A stretch of DNA of 64,000 bases from Arcobacter siniprincipis (GCF_048571125.1 NZ_CP182343.1:248001-312000), one strand, 5' to 3'. Numbered from the stretch's first letter, positions 51,223 through 61,100 are shown. Notes: generated by a model from the letters alone, not told the origin. Numbers and translations: made by a program.

Positions 51223-51562
51223 GGGTTATTTCTCCTTTTATTTTTTCATATATTATTGCATCGTTTAACTCTTTTTTATGTTGTTCACTAAGAGCTGTTA
51301 AACTTTTCTCCTGATCTAGTTTATATTTATCAAATTCTTTTTGATTTTCTTCATTAGTTAGAATTGTTTTATTTAGTTCTGTTCCTGTAAATGTTAAAGC
51401 ATCTTGAAACTCTAATATTGTTTTATCTTTTTGTTCTATCTTATAATCCATATAATAAAATCCACTACCAATAGCAGCTATAAAAACAACTATTGCTAAA
51501 TATAGATATATAGAAGAACCACTAAAAAATCCTACAGCACTTTTGACTATTGTTCCCCACAT
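51122..51562 (-). CDS. inner-membrane spanin (Rz-like)
   Basis: 146 residues: one membrane helix (about 18-37), then a periplasmic coiled coil (about 40-110). I chose the ATG at 51562 because AAGGAG lies 5 bases upstream; a GTG at 51568 is open too. The overlap with the lipoprotein gene and the position after the endolysin gene support the call. Confidence 0.78.
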   Translation of the reverse strand: MWGTIVKSAVGFFSGSSIYLYLAIVVFIAAIGSGFYYMDYKIEQKDKTILEFQDALTFTGTELNKTILTNEENQKEFDKYKLDQEKSLTALSEQHKKELNDAIIYEKIKGEITHVKKNDDAPTAPILIDTINRLWDQTNSNNKNSN

Positions 51563-51571
51563 CTTCACTCC

Positions 51572-52162
51572 TTACCAAAATATATATTTACCATCTGAAA
51601 AGAGTTTATATTTTTGTCCGTATTTATAAACCTTTTCAGAATACTCATAGTTAATGTCACATGCGTTTATCTTTTGACCATTATTAAAAGTGATAGTTTT
51701 TCTTTTACAGTACTTTTTTGCTATATCATGTGGTATTTCTCTTATACCTAATTCATTTCTTGCCCTTGTAATCTCTTTGTTTACTAGACTTCCACCATTA
51801 TAAACTTGGTATGCAACCCAAAGGTGCGAACTATATGCTTGTTTTTTAGCATCTTTCATAATATAGGCTTGGGCTAGAAGCTGATTTTTTATTGAACTTA
51901 TATTGTCAATACCTTTTTTGGATAAAAAGCCTTGCCACCATCTATAAGTAATTTGAGCAACTCCTTGACTTCCTACTCCATCACGACTGATAACATCACG
52001 ACAATTGCTCTCTTGTCTAAGTTGACCTACTGCATACCAATATGGGTAATCAAGCCCAAAAACTTTGTAGTGGGCTCTTCTTACTTCTTGAACATAACTA
52101 TTGCATCTATCCGCCGAAGCAGTAACACAAAGGAATAACAATATATAAAGCAATCCTCGCAT
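51572..52162 (-). CDS. phage lytic transglycosylase (SLT-type endolysin)
   Basis: 196 residues with a signal peptide (about 1-17) and an SLT domain: catalytic Glu in Q-L-R-Q-E-S-N near 48-54, G-S-Q-G-V-A-Q-I near 66-73, and A-Y-Q-V-Y-N-G-G near 120-127. The signal peptide implies export by Sec, so lysis timing may depend on membrane de-energising holins. It starts inside the upstream small membrane gene (56-base overlap). Confidence 0.85.
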   Translation of the reverse strand: MRGLLYILLFLCVTASADRCNSYVQEVRRAHYKVFGLDYPYWYAVGQLRQESNCRDVISRDGVGSQGVAQITYRWWQGFLSKKGIDNISSIKNQLLAQAYIMKDAKKQAYSSHLWVAYQVYNGGSLVNKEITRARNELGIREIPHDIAKKYCKRKTITFNNGQKINACDINYEYSEKVYKYGQKYKLFSDGKYIFW

Positions 52163-52421
52163 AATAAGCTCCTGTTTGTTCTACTAAGGGTTTATCCCAA
52201 TCTATCTTTGTAAAAAAAGCTTTTCCCATGTAGTGTGCATGAAGTCCACCCCAACTTGCTAATAACATTTTTAATATAACTAGCTGAATTGGATTAGGAA
52301 ATGAGTTATAAATCCCTTCCATAAAAATTGTCATTGTTATTACAAAAATAATTAAGTCAAATAAAACTCTAGTTATGTTTTTAACTGTACAGCCATTAAG
52401 TCCACATGAGATATATTTCAT
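52107..52421 (-). CDS. small phage membrane protein in lysis cassette
   Basis: 104 residues with three hydrophobic segments (about 17-36, 43-58 and 86-103). Not assignable to a named family. Its place between the holin-like gene and the endolysin suggests a second holin or antiholin. AAAGGA lies 7 bases before the ATG. Confidence 0.6.
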   Translation of the reverse strand: MKYISCGLNGCTVKNITRVLFDLIIFVITMTIFMEGIYNSFPNPIQLVILKMLLASWGGLHAHYMGKAFFTKIDWDKPLVEQTGAYYARIALYIVIPLCYCFGG

Positions 52422-52431
52422 TTTTTATCCT

Positions 52432-52872
52432 TTAGTCAATTAACTTATAAAATTTCTCAATAAACTTTCTTATCTTATGGGTAAGTTTGTTTATTAAATC
52501 AGGTTTTTCAATCTCTTCGCCACTATAAATACTTATTGCATTTAGTAAAATACTTATTGTTTCAGCTATTATCAAAAGCTTTATAATAGTACTTACATAT
52601 CCACCAAATACATCAAATAACTTTATTCCAATGAACATAAAAGAAATAGATATAGGGATGATTAAGATAACTACCTTAGCAACTATTCCACTTATCATTA
52701 CTTTGTATTGAAAGGTTTTGAACTTAATAGACTTGATAAGTCCTAAACTATAGTCTATAGCTATTAAGACACATAATATAGTGACCATTTCAACATCAAG
52801 TTTTAAATAAGCTAATAACCACATAAATGGAACATACGCTGAGTTACTAGCTATTAATTTTGTCTCCATCAT
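52432..52872 (-). CDS. phage holin-like protein
   Basis: 146 residues, three to four membrane helices; the A-I-D-Y-S-L-G-L-I-K-S segment (about 38-48) resembles the D-Y-x-x-G motif of TcdE/Cph1-type holins. I chose the ATG at 52872, which has GGGGAG 7 bases upstream; the frame extends to a TTG at 52887. It overlaps the preceding gene end region and leads the lysis cassette. Confidence 0.72.
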   Translation of the reverse strand: MMETKLIASNSAYVPFMWLLAYLKLDVEMVTILCVLIAIDYSLGLIKSIKFKTFQYKVMISGIVAKVVILIIPISISFMFIGIKLFDVFGGYVSTIIKLLIIAETISILLNAISIYSGEEIEKPDLINKLTHKIRKFIEKFYKLID

Positions 52873-52874
52873 CC

Positions 52875-53597
52875 TCATACTCCCCAATCAATATCATCAA
52901 TCAAAGTTCCATTACTCTCAGCATTATTGCTTATGTCTCTGATATTATCTATCCAAGCATAATCATTTGCAAAAGCACTATCCATTCTAGGATTGTTAAG
53001 TTGCCAAAAGATTGGATATTTTGCTTCAATAATTTCTCTTGCTTTTTCTTTTATTGCAGATACTCTCATTTTTTCTTTTAAGTCTGTATCTTCTACCCAT
53101 GTATTAGATTGAGCATCCCATTTATCAAACTCTTTTGGTGTAAGAAGAGTAAATCCCTCTTTAATGTCGCCAATATAATCTACTAATGAGATAGATTTAT
53201 CAGCAGTTGAATAGACAGTTTTATTTCTATAGTCTTTTTTGGCTAACCATTTATTATTATTCTTATCAAAAATAGCTACTTCATCATTTAATAAATTACA
53301 AAGTTCTATCTCTGTTGAGTTATCAGGTAAATCAAAAAGGTCACTATCTTTTAATTTAAATTCATCAACTTTATTGAGATATTCAAAAGTATCTACATCA
53401 TATATATATCTTGTTTTTGGAAGTGGTATTTGTTTCCATTCATCATTTACTAATACTAACTTTGTATCTTCAATTAATATTGGCAATGGTTTTGTTGTTT
53501 TATTTGGTAAATCATTACCCAAAAATTTTAAATCTAGTTTTTCAGTATAAAGATATTCTTTAGTGACTGCATCTACTGTATGTACATTTGTTTTCAT
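52875..53597 (-). CDS. putative tail fibre assembly protein
   Basis: 240 residues. The C-terminal part (I-K-E-K-A-R-E-I-I-E-A-K-Y-P near 192-205, then W-Q-L-N-N) has the look of tail fibre assembly proteins, and it lies directly after the collar-type fibre gene. The N-terminal two thirds is not recognised. No membrane segment. Confidence 0.6.
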   Translation of the reverse strand: MKTNVHTVDAVTKEYLYTEKLDLKFLGNDLPNKTTKPLPILIEDTKLVLVNDEWKQIPLPKTRYIYDVDTFEYLNKVDEFKLKDSDLFDLPDNSTEIELCNLLNDEVAIFDKNNNKWLAKKDYRNKTVYSTADKSISLVDYIGDIKEGFTLLTPKEFDKWDAQSNTWVEDTDLKEKMRVSAIKEKAREIIEAKYPIFWQLNNPRMDSAFANDYAWIDNIRDISNNAESNGTLIDDIDWGV

Positions 53598-53609
53598 AAT
53601 TATTTTCCT

Positions 53610-54590
53610 TTACTTAGCTACTATTAGAGGTAAAGCCCCTATACTTCGAACTGTGTTATATGTGTTTCCTGTGTTATTAATTGAAAGAGTATGACTATGA
53701 TTCCCTGTAGTACTAGTATTAGAATTAATATCATTTTCATATCCACCATTACCAGAACCAGTATTTCCAGTATAAGCTTTATGTGTATAATTATGACTAT
53801 GATTCCCAGTTGTATTAGTACTACCACTATGATTATGACTTTTAATACCATCAGGATGATAAACCCCAGCATTTGTATCACCTATTAAGGTAGCATCAAT
53901 CAAATTCATAAGTCTAAATGTTGTACTTCCATTACCAGTACTAAAATAACCACACATACCATTTGCATTTTCTGTTTGCCAATCTGTATCACTTTTTAAT
54001 AGTGTTGTTTGAGTTTGAATAAAAGCCCATAAATCAGGATAATCAGTTCTATTAAAAGTACCACCACTTTGTATAAGTTGGTTAGGTCTTGGAGATTCTA
54101 AAACTTCCAATGATTGTGTACCTATGGGGATTGCTTTTGAGATAGATTCAGTTAAATCTTTTTTTAATGTTGCTATCGCTCCACTAGTTTGATTTAAATT
54201 ATAGGCTAAGGAATCATTTAATACTTCATTCAATGCTTCATTCAATGCTTCATTCAAACTATCTATCTTATTACTAGAATAAGTAGTAGTACCACTAGCT
54301 GTAGTATCATTAATAGAACCCTCAGGCATACTTGCCATTGTGGTTGTTATTATTTCTTTTGATTCTAAAACATACTGTTTATTTTCTGCTACTTGTAGTG
54401 CACTATTATTTATCTCTGTTGCTACTGTATTTGCTTGGGTCCTAAAAGTATTTAGGTTTAAAACTATACTTCTTAGTTTCCCCCAAACATATCCTGCATT
54501 TGATCTAAAGATTTCAGGGTCCTGCCCTTCAACAGGAATTTTAACAGGGTCTAATTCTGTTATGGTTTCTGTTATTTGTGATGCTGCCAT
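53610..54590 (-). CDS. tail fibre protein with collar domain
   Basis: 326 residues. An N-terminal coiled coil (about 35-150), a phage tail-collar-like domain (about 155-230, with S-G-G-T-F-N-R-T-D-Y-P-D-L-W), and a distal part with repeated N-H-S-H / S-H-N-H motifs (about 245-305) in glycine/threonine/asparagine-rich sequence. H-x-H motifs bind metal ions along the needle of such fibres. It is the probable receptor-binding protein. Confidence 0.85.
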   Translation of the reverse strand: MAASQITETITELDPVKIPVEGQDPEIFRSNAGYVWGKLRSIVLNLNTFRTQANTVATEINNSALQVAENKQYVLESKEIITTTMASMPEGSINDTTASGTTTYSSNKIDSLNEALNEALNEVLNDSLAYNLNQTSGAIATLKKDLTESISKAIPIGTQSLEVLESPRPNQLIQSGGTFNRTDYPDLWAFIQTQTTLLKSDTDWQTENANGMCGYFSTGNGSTTFRLMNLIDATLIGDTNAGVYHPDGIKSHNHSGSTNTTGNHSHNYTHKAYTGNTGSGNGGYENDINSNTSTTGNHSHTLSINNTGNTYNTVRSIGALPLIVAK

Positions 54591-54592
54591 TA

Positions 54593-55489
54593 TTATGATA
54601 CTCCTTCGATTTCAATTTGATACTCTGACATTTGATAGCCTATAGGTATGTCAAAGTCTTTAAAAAACCCATAAACCAACAATGATGAAAAGCCTTTTTC
54701 TCTTTCATCTACGATAAATAAGCAAGGAACCCCGTTATAAATCTCTACAAGTTCAAATACACTATCTACTCTTTTATTATCTACTAAGACATTTGCTGTG
54801 ATTCTTTTCCAAGTCAAGGAATTATCAGTCTTAACACTTCCGTCTGATTCTTTTGATTTAGAGATTAGATTTCTAGTACCTAAAGTTGGACTTGAATTTA
54901 TAAGTGTTATTCCCCAATCCATACTCGTACCAAATGCCATATGAGTGCATTTAGCATCTGCTAAATCGTTATCAATAGTTATTTCCATCGTTGCATTATA
55001 AATCATAGGTAATTTTGTAAAATGCACTGCAGCTCTTCTTTGTGCTTTGACATAAGTCCAATCATACCAATTAGATACAGGTCTTACAGTTGCTTCTATA
55101 GTATGATTGTATCTCTCATCGCCATTTGCATCTTTAACAACTATATTTATAAACTTTGCTTGTATTCCAAAAAAAGCTACAGTATCAACATCACCTACAT
55201 TTAGTGTGTATTTTATACTTTGAGCATTTATCGTTGAGTAACTTCTTCTTGGGTCAAAGATTTTATATCTATTTGTTTTTCTTTCTGCCTTCCAAATCAG
55301 ATTATTAGTACCAGGTGTTATATCTTGTGTAGCTGCTTTTAGACATTTCCAAACAGTATCACCCAATTGTGTTAATTCATCTACTGCATATACTTTTGAA
55401 GCTGACTCATCATATACATCAATATCAGCTTCATATTCTGATACATTTGTACTTTTTATATCAATAGTTGCTTGTGGTGCTATTAACAT
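54593..55489 (-). CDS. phage tail protein of unknown type
   Basis: 298 residues, no family recognised. It includes a segment Q-L-G-D-T-V-W-K-C-L near 41-50, of the kind found in carbohydrate-binding modules. It is the only gene between the tape measure and the fibre, so it must provide tail-tip or adaptor functions. Beta-rich composition, no signal peptide. Confidence 0.7.
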   Translation of the reverse strand: MLIAPQATIDIKSTNVSEYEADIDVYDESASKVYAVDELTQLGDTVWKCLKAATQDITPGTNNLIWKAERKTNRYKIFDPRRSYSTINAQSIKYTLNVGDVDTVAFFGIQAKFINIVVKDANGDERYNHTIEATVRPVSNWYDWTYVKAQRRAAVHFTKLPMIYNATMEITIDNDLADAKCTHMAFGTSMDWGITLINSSPTLGTRNLISKSKESDGSVKTDNSLTWKRITANVLVDNKRVDSVFELVEIYNGVPCLFIVDEREKGFSSLLVYGFFKDFDIPIGYQMSEYQIEIEGVS

Positions 55490-58400
55490 CTATGCTCCCT
55501 GTTCGTTTGTTGATAAATATGATGATTCTATATTTTCAGTCATTTTTCTTAGTTTTTTTATTTCATTTGCTTGTGCTCTTATGATATATCTTGTTTCTTT
55601 TAACTCATTTATTACCCCTGACATATCCACAGAAATATTCCCACCACCTGTTGGAATACCATATCTTCTAAGACTATCTGAGAAGTTTTTATCAAGTACC
55701 ATTTCCCCTTGATGTATTTTTGCCACTTGATCATATGGTACATATGAAGTTCCCACATCATAACTTGGTAAATCAACTAGTTGGCCATTTACCATTACTT
55801 GATTATTTGAGATTGCTCCTATTGAATTAAAGAACTCAATCATATTTCCAAAGGCATTTTCATCTAGTGATTGTAGTTTTGTGAAAAAGTCTCCTGCATC
55901 TACTGTGCTTAAATTTATATATGATAGATTTGTTCTTAATTTTGCTAATTCATCTGCATAAGTCAAAGCACTTTGTGCTTCAAATGATGTTCTAAAAGTA
56001 ATTTCATTAGCTGCTGTTAGATTTCCACCATTTGAAAAATTAGAAATATCAAGAGGATTAGAATTTGTTCCTGCAAGTGCCTGAGCTAATGCAGTTATTA
56101 CTCCTACACTTGCTACATCTGTTGCATTTCCACCTGAGTCTAAAACTTTTACTTTTAATATAGAATTATCAAGGTCAAGTCCATCTTGCAATGATTGAAG
56201 TTCATTTACTAAAGTATTTGTAATATCTGTATTATCTCCATTTTGTGCACTTTGTATTGAAGTTGAAAGAGAATTAATATCAGAAATAAGAGAAGATAAA
56301 TTTGATGCTTCACTATCTGTTAGATTTCCATCTTTTGCTAAAAGAGTATCAATACTTGCTCTTTTTTGCCAAAATGATTTTATAAGCTCTTCTTGTGCAT
56401 TTGCACCATCTGAGTTTGACAATAGTTTATTTACTGTAGTTTCTACACTTTGAGTTAGCTGTGTAAACTTATCAGACATTTTCTGAACAGCACTTACTGC
56501 TGTATCAAAGAGTTCAAGACTTAGTTTATCAAGGTCAAGTGCGTTTTGTACTTGCGTATAAAATAGTTCTTCTGTATTATCAATCAAACTTTTATAATCA
56601 TCACTAAGTAAAACTATTCGACCTAACAACTCTTGACCTTCTGCAGTTGATATATCAATACCTTCTATAAGTTTTTTAAACCCTTCAATACTAGAAGGCA
56701 TACTTATATTTAGGTTATCAAACTCTTTTTGCATCTGTTGAGTATAAAAAGTTAGCTGTTCTTCACCATTTAGAAAGTTTTTAAAATAATCCTCTAATGC
56801 CCCTGAAAGTTCATCCGCTCCCCCTGCTCCTAAAAGCATGTCAGATGTCAAATATTTAGACTCTTTTCCTACAAGAGACAACATATCTCTTACATCTTCA
56901 AAAGTTGTATATAAAGTATAAAGTTCTTCTGTAGTGCCTGAGAAGTTTTCTATCATCTGAACTACACCATTGTTAGTTCCGTATACTGCTTCATCAAGTT
57001 TTTTAATTGACTGAGTTAAAACTTCAACTCCAACATCACCTTGTTTATTTACAATATCTTTATAATTTATATCTTCAAAGCTATTACCCAGTCTATTTAT
57101 ATAATACTCAGCAACTTCCATACCTGATGCAACTCTTGTGAGAGTTTCAAACAGTCCTTCTCCTATACTCTGAAACTGTGTCAATGCAGGGAAAGCAGTT
57201 TGAGCTATATCATCACCTATCTTTGAAAATATATTTGATATTTGTTCTTGTAATTGTTCCCCTGATTTTCCTTTTGTAGAGATTTTCCCAATACTTACTA
57301 TAAAATTTGACAAACTATTTTCTATATCAGCCGAGCTTGTATCAAGTGCCTCACCTGCTTGTAAGGTACTATCATATAGATTGCTCAAAACTAAACTAAA
57401 CTGTCTTTCTACTTCATCGTCTAAACCTTGAAAGTATGTTTTTACTTTTGTTTTTGTAGAACTATGAAACCAAGACTTTTTTTTGATTTTAGTTGTTATC
57501 GTTTGATAAGCTTGTCCGTTTATTTGCTCTATTGCATCTGATAATAATGCATTGTTAAAATTTATACCATAATCTGTAAGCTTCTGTTTAACAGATGTCT
57601 TACCAAATAATCCACCAAGTATCGCACCTGTCAATTTATCAGTTGCTCCACCTAAAAAATTAGATACGGGATCTATTGCAGTTGCTATTTTGTCAAGTTG
57701 ATTTTGAAAAGTTATTCCTAATCCCTTATCATCAAAACTTACCTCTGTATAACCTTCCCCAAAAGCAAAACCACCATTTTGGATAAGTAAAGCTGAAACT
57801 CCACCTATCTTTTCATCTATTGATAAAAGGCTTTGATTCATACTTGATAAAAGTTGGAATTCAGGTCTTGCATAATCTTCTAAAATCCCTAAAGAGTTCG
57901 TAATAGATTCACTTGCTTTACTTGTATCACCTAAGACACTTCCTGTACCTATATTTTCAACTTGTGCTGAAAAAGAATCAGAAGATGAAGAAACACTATC
58001 ACCACCAAAAGCAATATTTGCAGAACTTAAAAGTGAAGCTACACTTGCAGCCATTGCAGCCATACGAGCAAAAGCAGTATAAGGGTCACCACTTCCTTGT
58101 GTAAGAATCGCTCTAATACCTGCAACCATAGCAAGTCCACTCTCAACGACATGAAATGCAGCAGCATCTTTTGAACCTTCATCAAACATTTGACTTACAG
58201 CCCCTGCTAATGTTCCATATCCTACTATTTGCGATTGGATTGAAGCTTCATTTATAGCTTTTGTTTTTTTAGTAAGATTTATCTCAGCAGTTTTGTATTG
58301 TTCTGAGTCTTTTGATATATCTTTAGTAAGTTTATAAAACTCATTTTGTGCTTTTAATTTCTCTTTTTCACTTTTCTTTTCTATGGTACTAAGTTGCATA

Positions 58401-60358
58401 GATGATTTAGCAATATTTTGAATAGTATTAGCAACACCTTCTAAGTTTGCATTCCAATCAAGAGCAGATTCACTTAAAGAGATTTGTGAGTCTAGTAAGC
58501 TCATATACTCTTCATTTGCTGTGATTAGATTATCTGTTTTATATTGGTTTTCTAAAGTATCATATACATTTTGTAACTCTTGTGCAGTTAGTATCCCTGT
58601 ACTTGAAAGCTCTATGAGTTTTTGATTTACAGTTTCAATCCATTTATCATAACCCGTTCCCATTATCTGAGTATATGCACTTTGAGTTTTTATAAGATTG
58701 TCTAAATTTTTATCTTGTTCTTTTTTAATTTCTTCTATTGTATTGAGTCGTTCTAATTGCAAATTTCTTAAAGTAGACTCTTTAAATCCCATTACATCAG
58801 CTAAAGATAATGCATCTTCTGTATATTGTAGATGATTTTTTAATAACTCTATATTTGATTTATCAGTACTATTTATATTACTTTTTATCTCTTCTAATTT
58901 TAATTGATGTAATATTTCTGACTCTGTATCTGGTTCTTTTATTGAGGTTTTAACTTTTGGAGTAGTAATATCTTTTACTTTATTTTCTTTTAAAATACCC
59001 TTTAAAGCATCTTTTACCTCAATACTTGATTTTCTTAGATTGTTAAATCTATTTCTTACTTCATTAAGATATTCTAAGTCTTTTCTTTTCTCATTTTCTG
59101 ATTCAAAGAAACCATTATTTGCTACATCTGCTTTTGCATTGGCTAAATTTAAACTTGCTTGTGCTAATTCTGTAGCTATCAGTGATTTTCTATATTCAAG
59201 TTGTTTTTTAGTAAGTTGTTTTAAATTTTCATTCAATCCACTATATGCATCGTCTAATATTTCTGATTTTTCTGCATTTTCTATAAATGCCTGTGTTAAT
59301 TCATATACTCCAAAAGCTACAATCCCAAATATAGAAGCTCGAAGAACAATATTTAATGCTTTCATAGATATTGTACTTAACACTATACTTCTATTTACAG
59401 CTCCAAAACTTCCACCAAATGCCAAGTTATAAGCTGTCGCCATTTTTACAACACTATTGTATGTTTTATATGCGACTACTGTTGTTCCAACTGCAGTTGA
59501 TACTTTAAAAATCTCATTTGCGATAAACCCTATTGTTTCAGGACTTTCGTTTAATGTATCAATACTTTGTGAAAGCTCAGTAAATCCATCAGATACAACT
59601 TTTGTAATACCATAAGTTTTATCAAATGTACCTATTATCATAGTTGTTGAGTTATTTAATTGTGAAAGTGATTGTCCAACAGTTTTATTTACACTAATAA
59701 ACTCTTTACTTACCCCTTCTGCTTGATTTTGTAGGGCTTTTACTATGGCTTCACTTGTTATTTTACCTTCTGCTCCTAGCTGTCTTAGTTCTCCAATAGT
59801 TACACCCATACCATCAGCAATTGCTCTTGCTAGTCTTGGAGATTGTTCCATAACAGAATTTAACTCTTCACCTCTTAAAGTACCACTTGCCAAACCTTGT
59901 GAAAGTTGAAGAACAGCAGCATTCATAGAGTCACTACTTCCACCACTTATAATCATTGATTTAGAAATAGTATCAGTAATATTTATGAGGTCTTGTTGAC
60001 TTACATTTAAGGTCTCTGTACTTCTTGCTAACCTCGAATATAAATCAACATTGCTTAATAAATCAGTTCTTGTATTTTGTGATATTGCAAATAGTGCAGC
60101 CTGCACTTCTGATAGTTGCTTAGTATTATCTGTAACTAACTTTAGCTTACTATTTACAGCTGTCATATCATCAGCAACACGAGTAAAACCTTTTGCTGAT
60201 TCCAAAGATATATAAGCTGCTGCAAAACCTGCAACTGCTCTTTTCATAGATGTAGTAGTTTTAGTAACAGCATTTTCAGCTCTATCGAATCCAGATATTA
60301 ATTTTTGTGTATCAGCTTTTACATCAATTAAAACTGTTCCTATTGTATTTCTACCCAT
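55490..60358 (-). CDS. tape measure protein
   Basis: 1622 residues. The N-terminal tape measure domain (about 50-230) is followed by a membrane-like segment (about 335-360), long coiled coils and a C-terminal tail with the S-Y-V-P-Y-D-Q-V-A-K-I-H-Q-G-E motif frequent near the ends of tape measure proteins. Length implies a tail of roughly 240 nm if 1.5 angstrom per residue holds (general rule). It starts 8 bases inside the end of the tail chaperone frame. Confidence 0.93.
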   Translation of the reverse strand: MGRNTIGTVLIDVKADTQKLISGFDRAENAVTKTTTSMKRAVAGFAAAYISLESAKGFTRVADDMTAVNSKLKLVTDNTKQLSEVQAALFAISQNTRTDLLSNVDLYSRLARSTETLNVSQQDLINITDTISKSMIISGGSSDSMNAAVLQLSQGLASGTLRGEELNSVMEQSPRLARAIADGMGVTIGELRQLGAEGKITSEAIVKALQNQAEGVSKEFISVNKTVGQSLSQLNNSTTMIIGTFDKTYGITKVVSDGFTELSQSIDTLNESPETIGFIANEIFKVSTAVGTTVVAYKTYNSVVKMATAYNLAFGGSFGAVNRSIVLSTISMKALNIVLRASIFGIVAFGVYELTQAFIENAEKSEILDDAYSGLNENLKQLTKKQLEYRKSLIATELAQASLNLANAKADVANNGFFESENEKRKDLEYLNEVRNRFNNLRKSSIEVKDALKGILKENKVKDITTPKVKTSIKEPDTESEILHQLKLEEIKSNINSTDKSNIELLKNHLQYTEDALSLADVMGFKESTLRNLQLERLNTIEEIKKEQDKNLDNLIKTQSAYTQIMGTGYDKWIETVNQKLIELSSTGILTAQELQNVYDTLENQYKTDNLITANEEYMSLLDSQISLSESALDWNANLEGVANTIQNIAKSSMQLSTIEKKSEKEKLKAQNEFYKLTKDISKDSEQYKTAEINLTKKTKAINEASIQSQIVGYGTLAGAVSQMFDEGSKDAAAFHVVESGLAMVAGIRAILTQGSGDPYTAFARMAAMAASVASLLSSANIAFGGDSVSSSSDSFSAQVENIGTGSVLGDTSKASESITNSLGILEDYARPEFQLLSSMNQSLLSIDEKIGGVSALLIQNGGFAFGEGYTEVSFDDKGLGITFQNQLDKIATAIDPVSNFLGGATDKLTGAILGGLFGKTSVKQKLTDYGINFNNALLSDAIEQINGQAYQTITTKIKKKSWFHSSTKTKVKTYFQGLDDEVERQFSLVLSNLYDSTLQAGEALDTSSADIENSLSNFIVSIGKISTKGKSGEQLQEQISNIFSKIGDDIAQTAFPALTQFQSIGEGLFETLTRVASGMEVAEYYINRLGNSFEDINYKDIVNKQGDVGVEVLTQSIKKLDEAVYGTNNGVVQMIENFSGTTEELYTLYTTFEDVRDMLSLVGKESKYLTSDMLLGAGGADELSGALEDYFKNFLNGEEQLTFYTQQMQKEFDNLNISMPSSIEGFKKLIEGIDISTAEGQELLGRIVLLSDDYKSLIDNTEELFYTQVQNALDLDKLSLELFDTAVSAVQKMSDKFTQLTQSVETTVNKLLSNSDGANAQEELIKSFWQKRASIDTLLAKDGNLTDSEASNLSSLISDINSLSTSIQSAQNGDNTDITNTLVNELQSLQDGLDLDNSILKVKVLDSGGNATDVASVGVITALAQALAGTNSNPLDISNFSNGGNLTAANEITFRTSFEAQSALTYADELAKLRTNLSYINLSTVDAGDFFTKLQSLDENAFGNMIEFFNSIGAISNNQVMVNGQLVDLPSYDVGTSYVPYDQVAKIHQGEMVLDKNFSDSLRRYGIPTGGGNISVDMSGVINELKETRYIIRAQANEIKKLRKMTENIESSYLSTNEQGA

Positions 60359-60620
60359 TTTTTACTCCAAAAATAGCTTTTATTTTTTCTTCTAGTTGAT
60401 CCTCATTAGAAGAACTACTATCACCTATATCTCTTATTAGGAACTGATTCCACTCATTATTTCCACCCATTACACTTGAAACTATATAAGTCAGATTTGC
60501 CATTTGATATTCAAGCCTATCTGCCATAAATGGTTCTTCTCTGTAATATTCAAACCATTTTATAAACTCATCATAAGACATAGTATTTTTCAACTGAGCA
60601 ACGGTCTTACCTAAGTTCAA
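60351..60620 (-). CDS. tail assembly chaperone, T part (-1 frameshift product)
   Basis: 89 codons are readable from a TTG at 60620. However, the frame is open upstream to the slippery site at 60656-60662, so it is most likely made as a fusion with the gene at 60653. The Y-Y-R-E-E-P-F segment near 25-31 matches lambda T-like chaperones. The fusion would be about 229 residues. Overlaps the tape measure start by 8 bases. Confidence 0.75.
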   Translation of the reverse strand: MNLGKTVAQLKNTMSYDEFIKWFEYYREEPFMADRLEYQMANLTYIVSSVMGGNNEWNQFLIRDIGDSSSSNEDQLEEKIKAIFGVKNG

Positions 60621-60652
60621 TGCTAATTTAAAGAGAAACTTTTGTTCCTCTT

Positions 60653-61039
60653 TTACTTTTTTTCAATATCTTCTTCACTTAACTGCTTTTTAGCAGTCTC
60701 TTTTATTTGGATTTCTAATTGCTTTTTATAATCTTCTTTTTCTTTTTTTGATTTTCCAATCATAGGAATCTCACTATAAATCTCAAAAATTAAAGCTTGT
60801 CCAACACTATTAAGTTTTTTCAACTCTTCATCTGTAAAAAATGTAGGTTCAACCATAGAACACTCAACAGCATAATGAACTGCTTCTTTTTGCTTTTTTT
60901 CTCTCATTAGTTTTTCTACTATTTCAACTTCTGATATTAAAAGTTGTCTAATTTTAAAACTTTTTTTGCCACCAAGAACTTGAGGCTTAATAACTTCATC
61001 TTTTAAAAAACAATCACTTAACATACTTCTATCTGACAT
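60653..61039 (-). CDS. tail assembly chaperone, G part
   Basis: 128 residues, mainly helical, acidic/lysine-rich, in the place of lambda gpG between the tail tube and tape measure genes. The last codons read G-A-A A-A-A A-A-G T-A-A, so the in-frame heptamer A-AAA-AAG sits directly before the stop. A -1 slip there joins the T frame. Confidence 0.78.
   Translation of the reverse strand: MSDRSMLSDCFLKDEVIKPQVLGGKKSFKIRQLLISEVEIVEKLMREKKQKEAVHYAVECSMVEPTFFTDEELKKLNSVGQALIFEIYSEIPMIGKSKKEKEDYKKQLEIQIKETAKKQLSEEDIEKK
60656..60662 (-). promoter_or_regulatory. predicted -1 ribosomal frameshift site
   Basis: Minus-strand A AAA AAG in the X-XXY-YYZ phase of the G frame, with the stop TAA next. The -1 frame is open from here through GTA-AAA-GAG into the T frame. 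This is the efficient bacterial heptamer known from dnaX. Confidence 0.75.
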
Positions 61040-61100
61040 AATATTTTCCTTGTAGTTTTTTTATGTAGTATTTGGGAGGGGAACTACTAAAACCCCTCTT

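Noticed and set aside
59040..59432. 130-codon + strand frame inside the tape measure gene
   Set aside because: Shadow of a well-supported large gene; no start signal.
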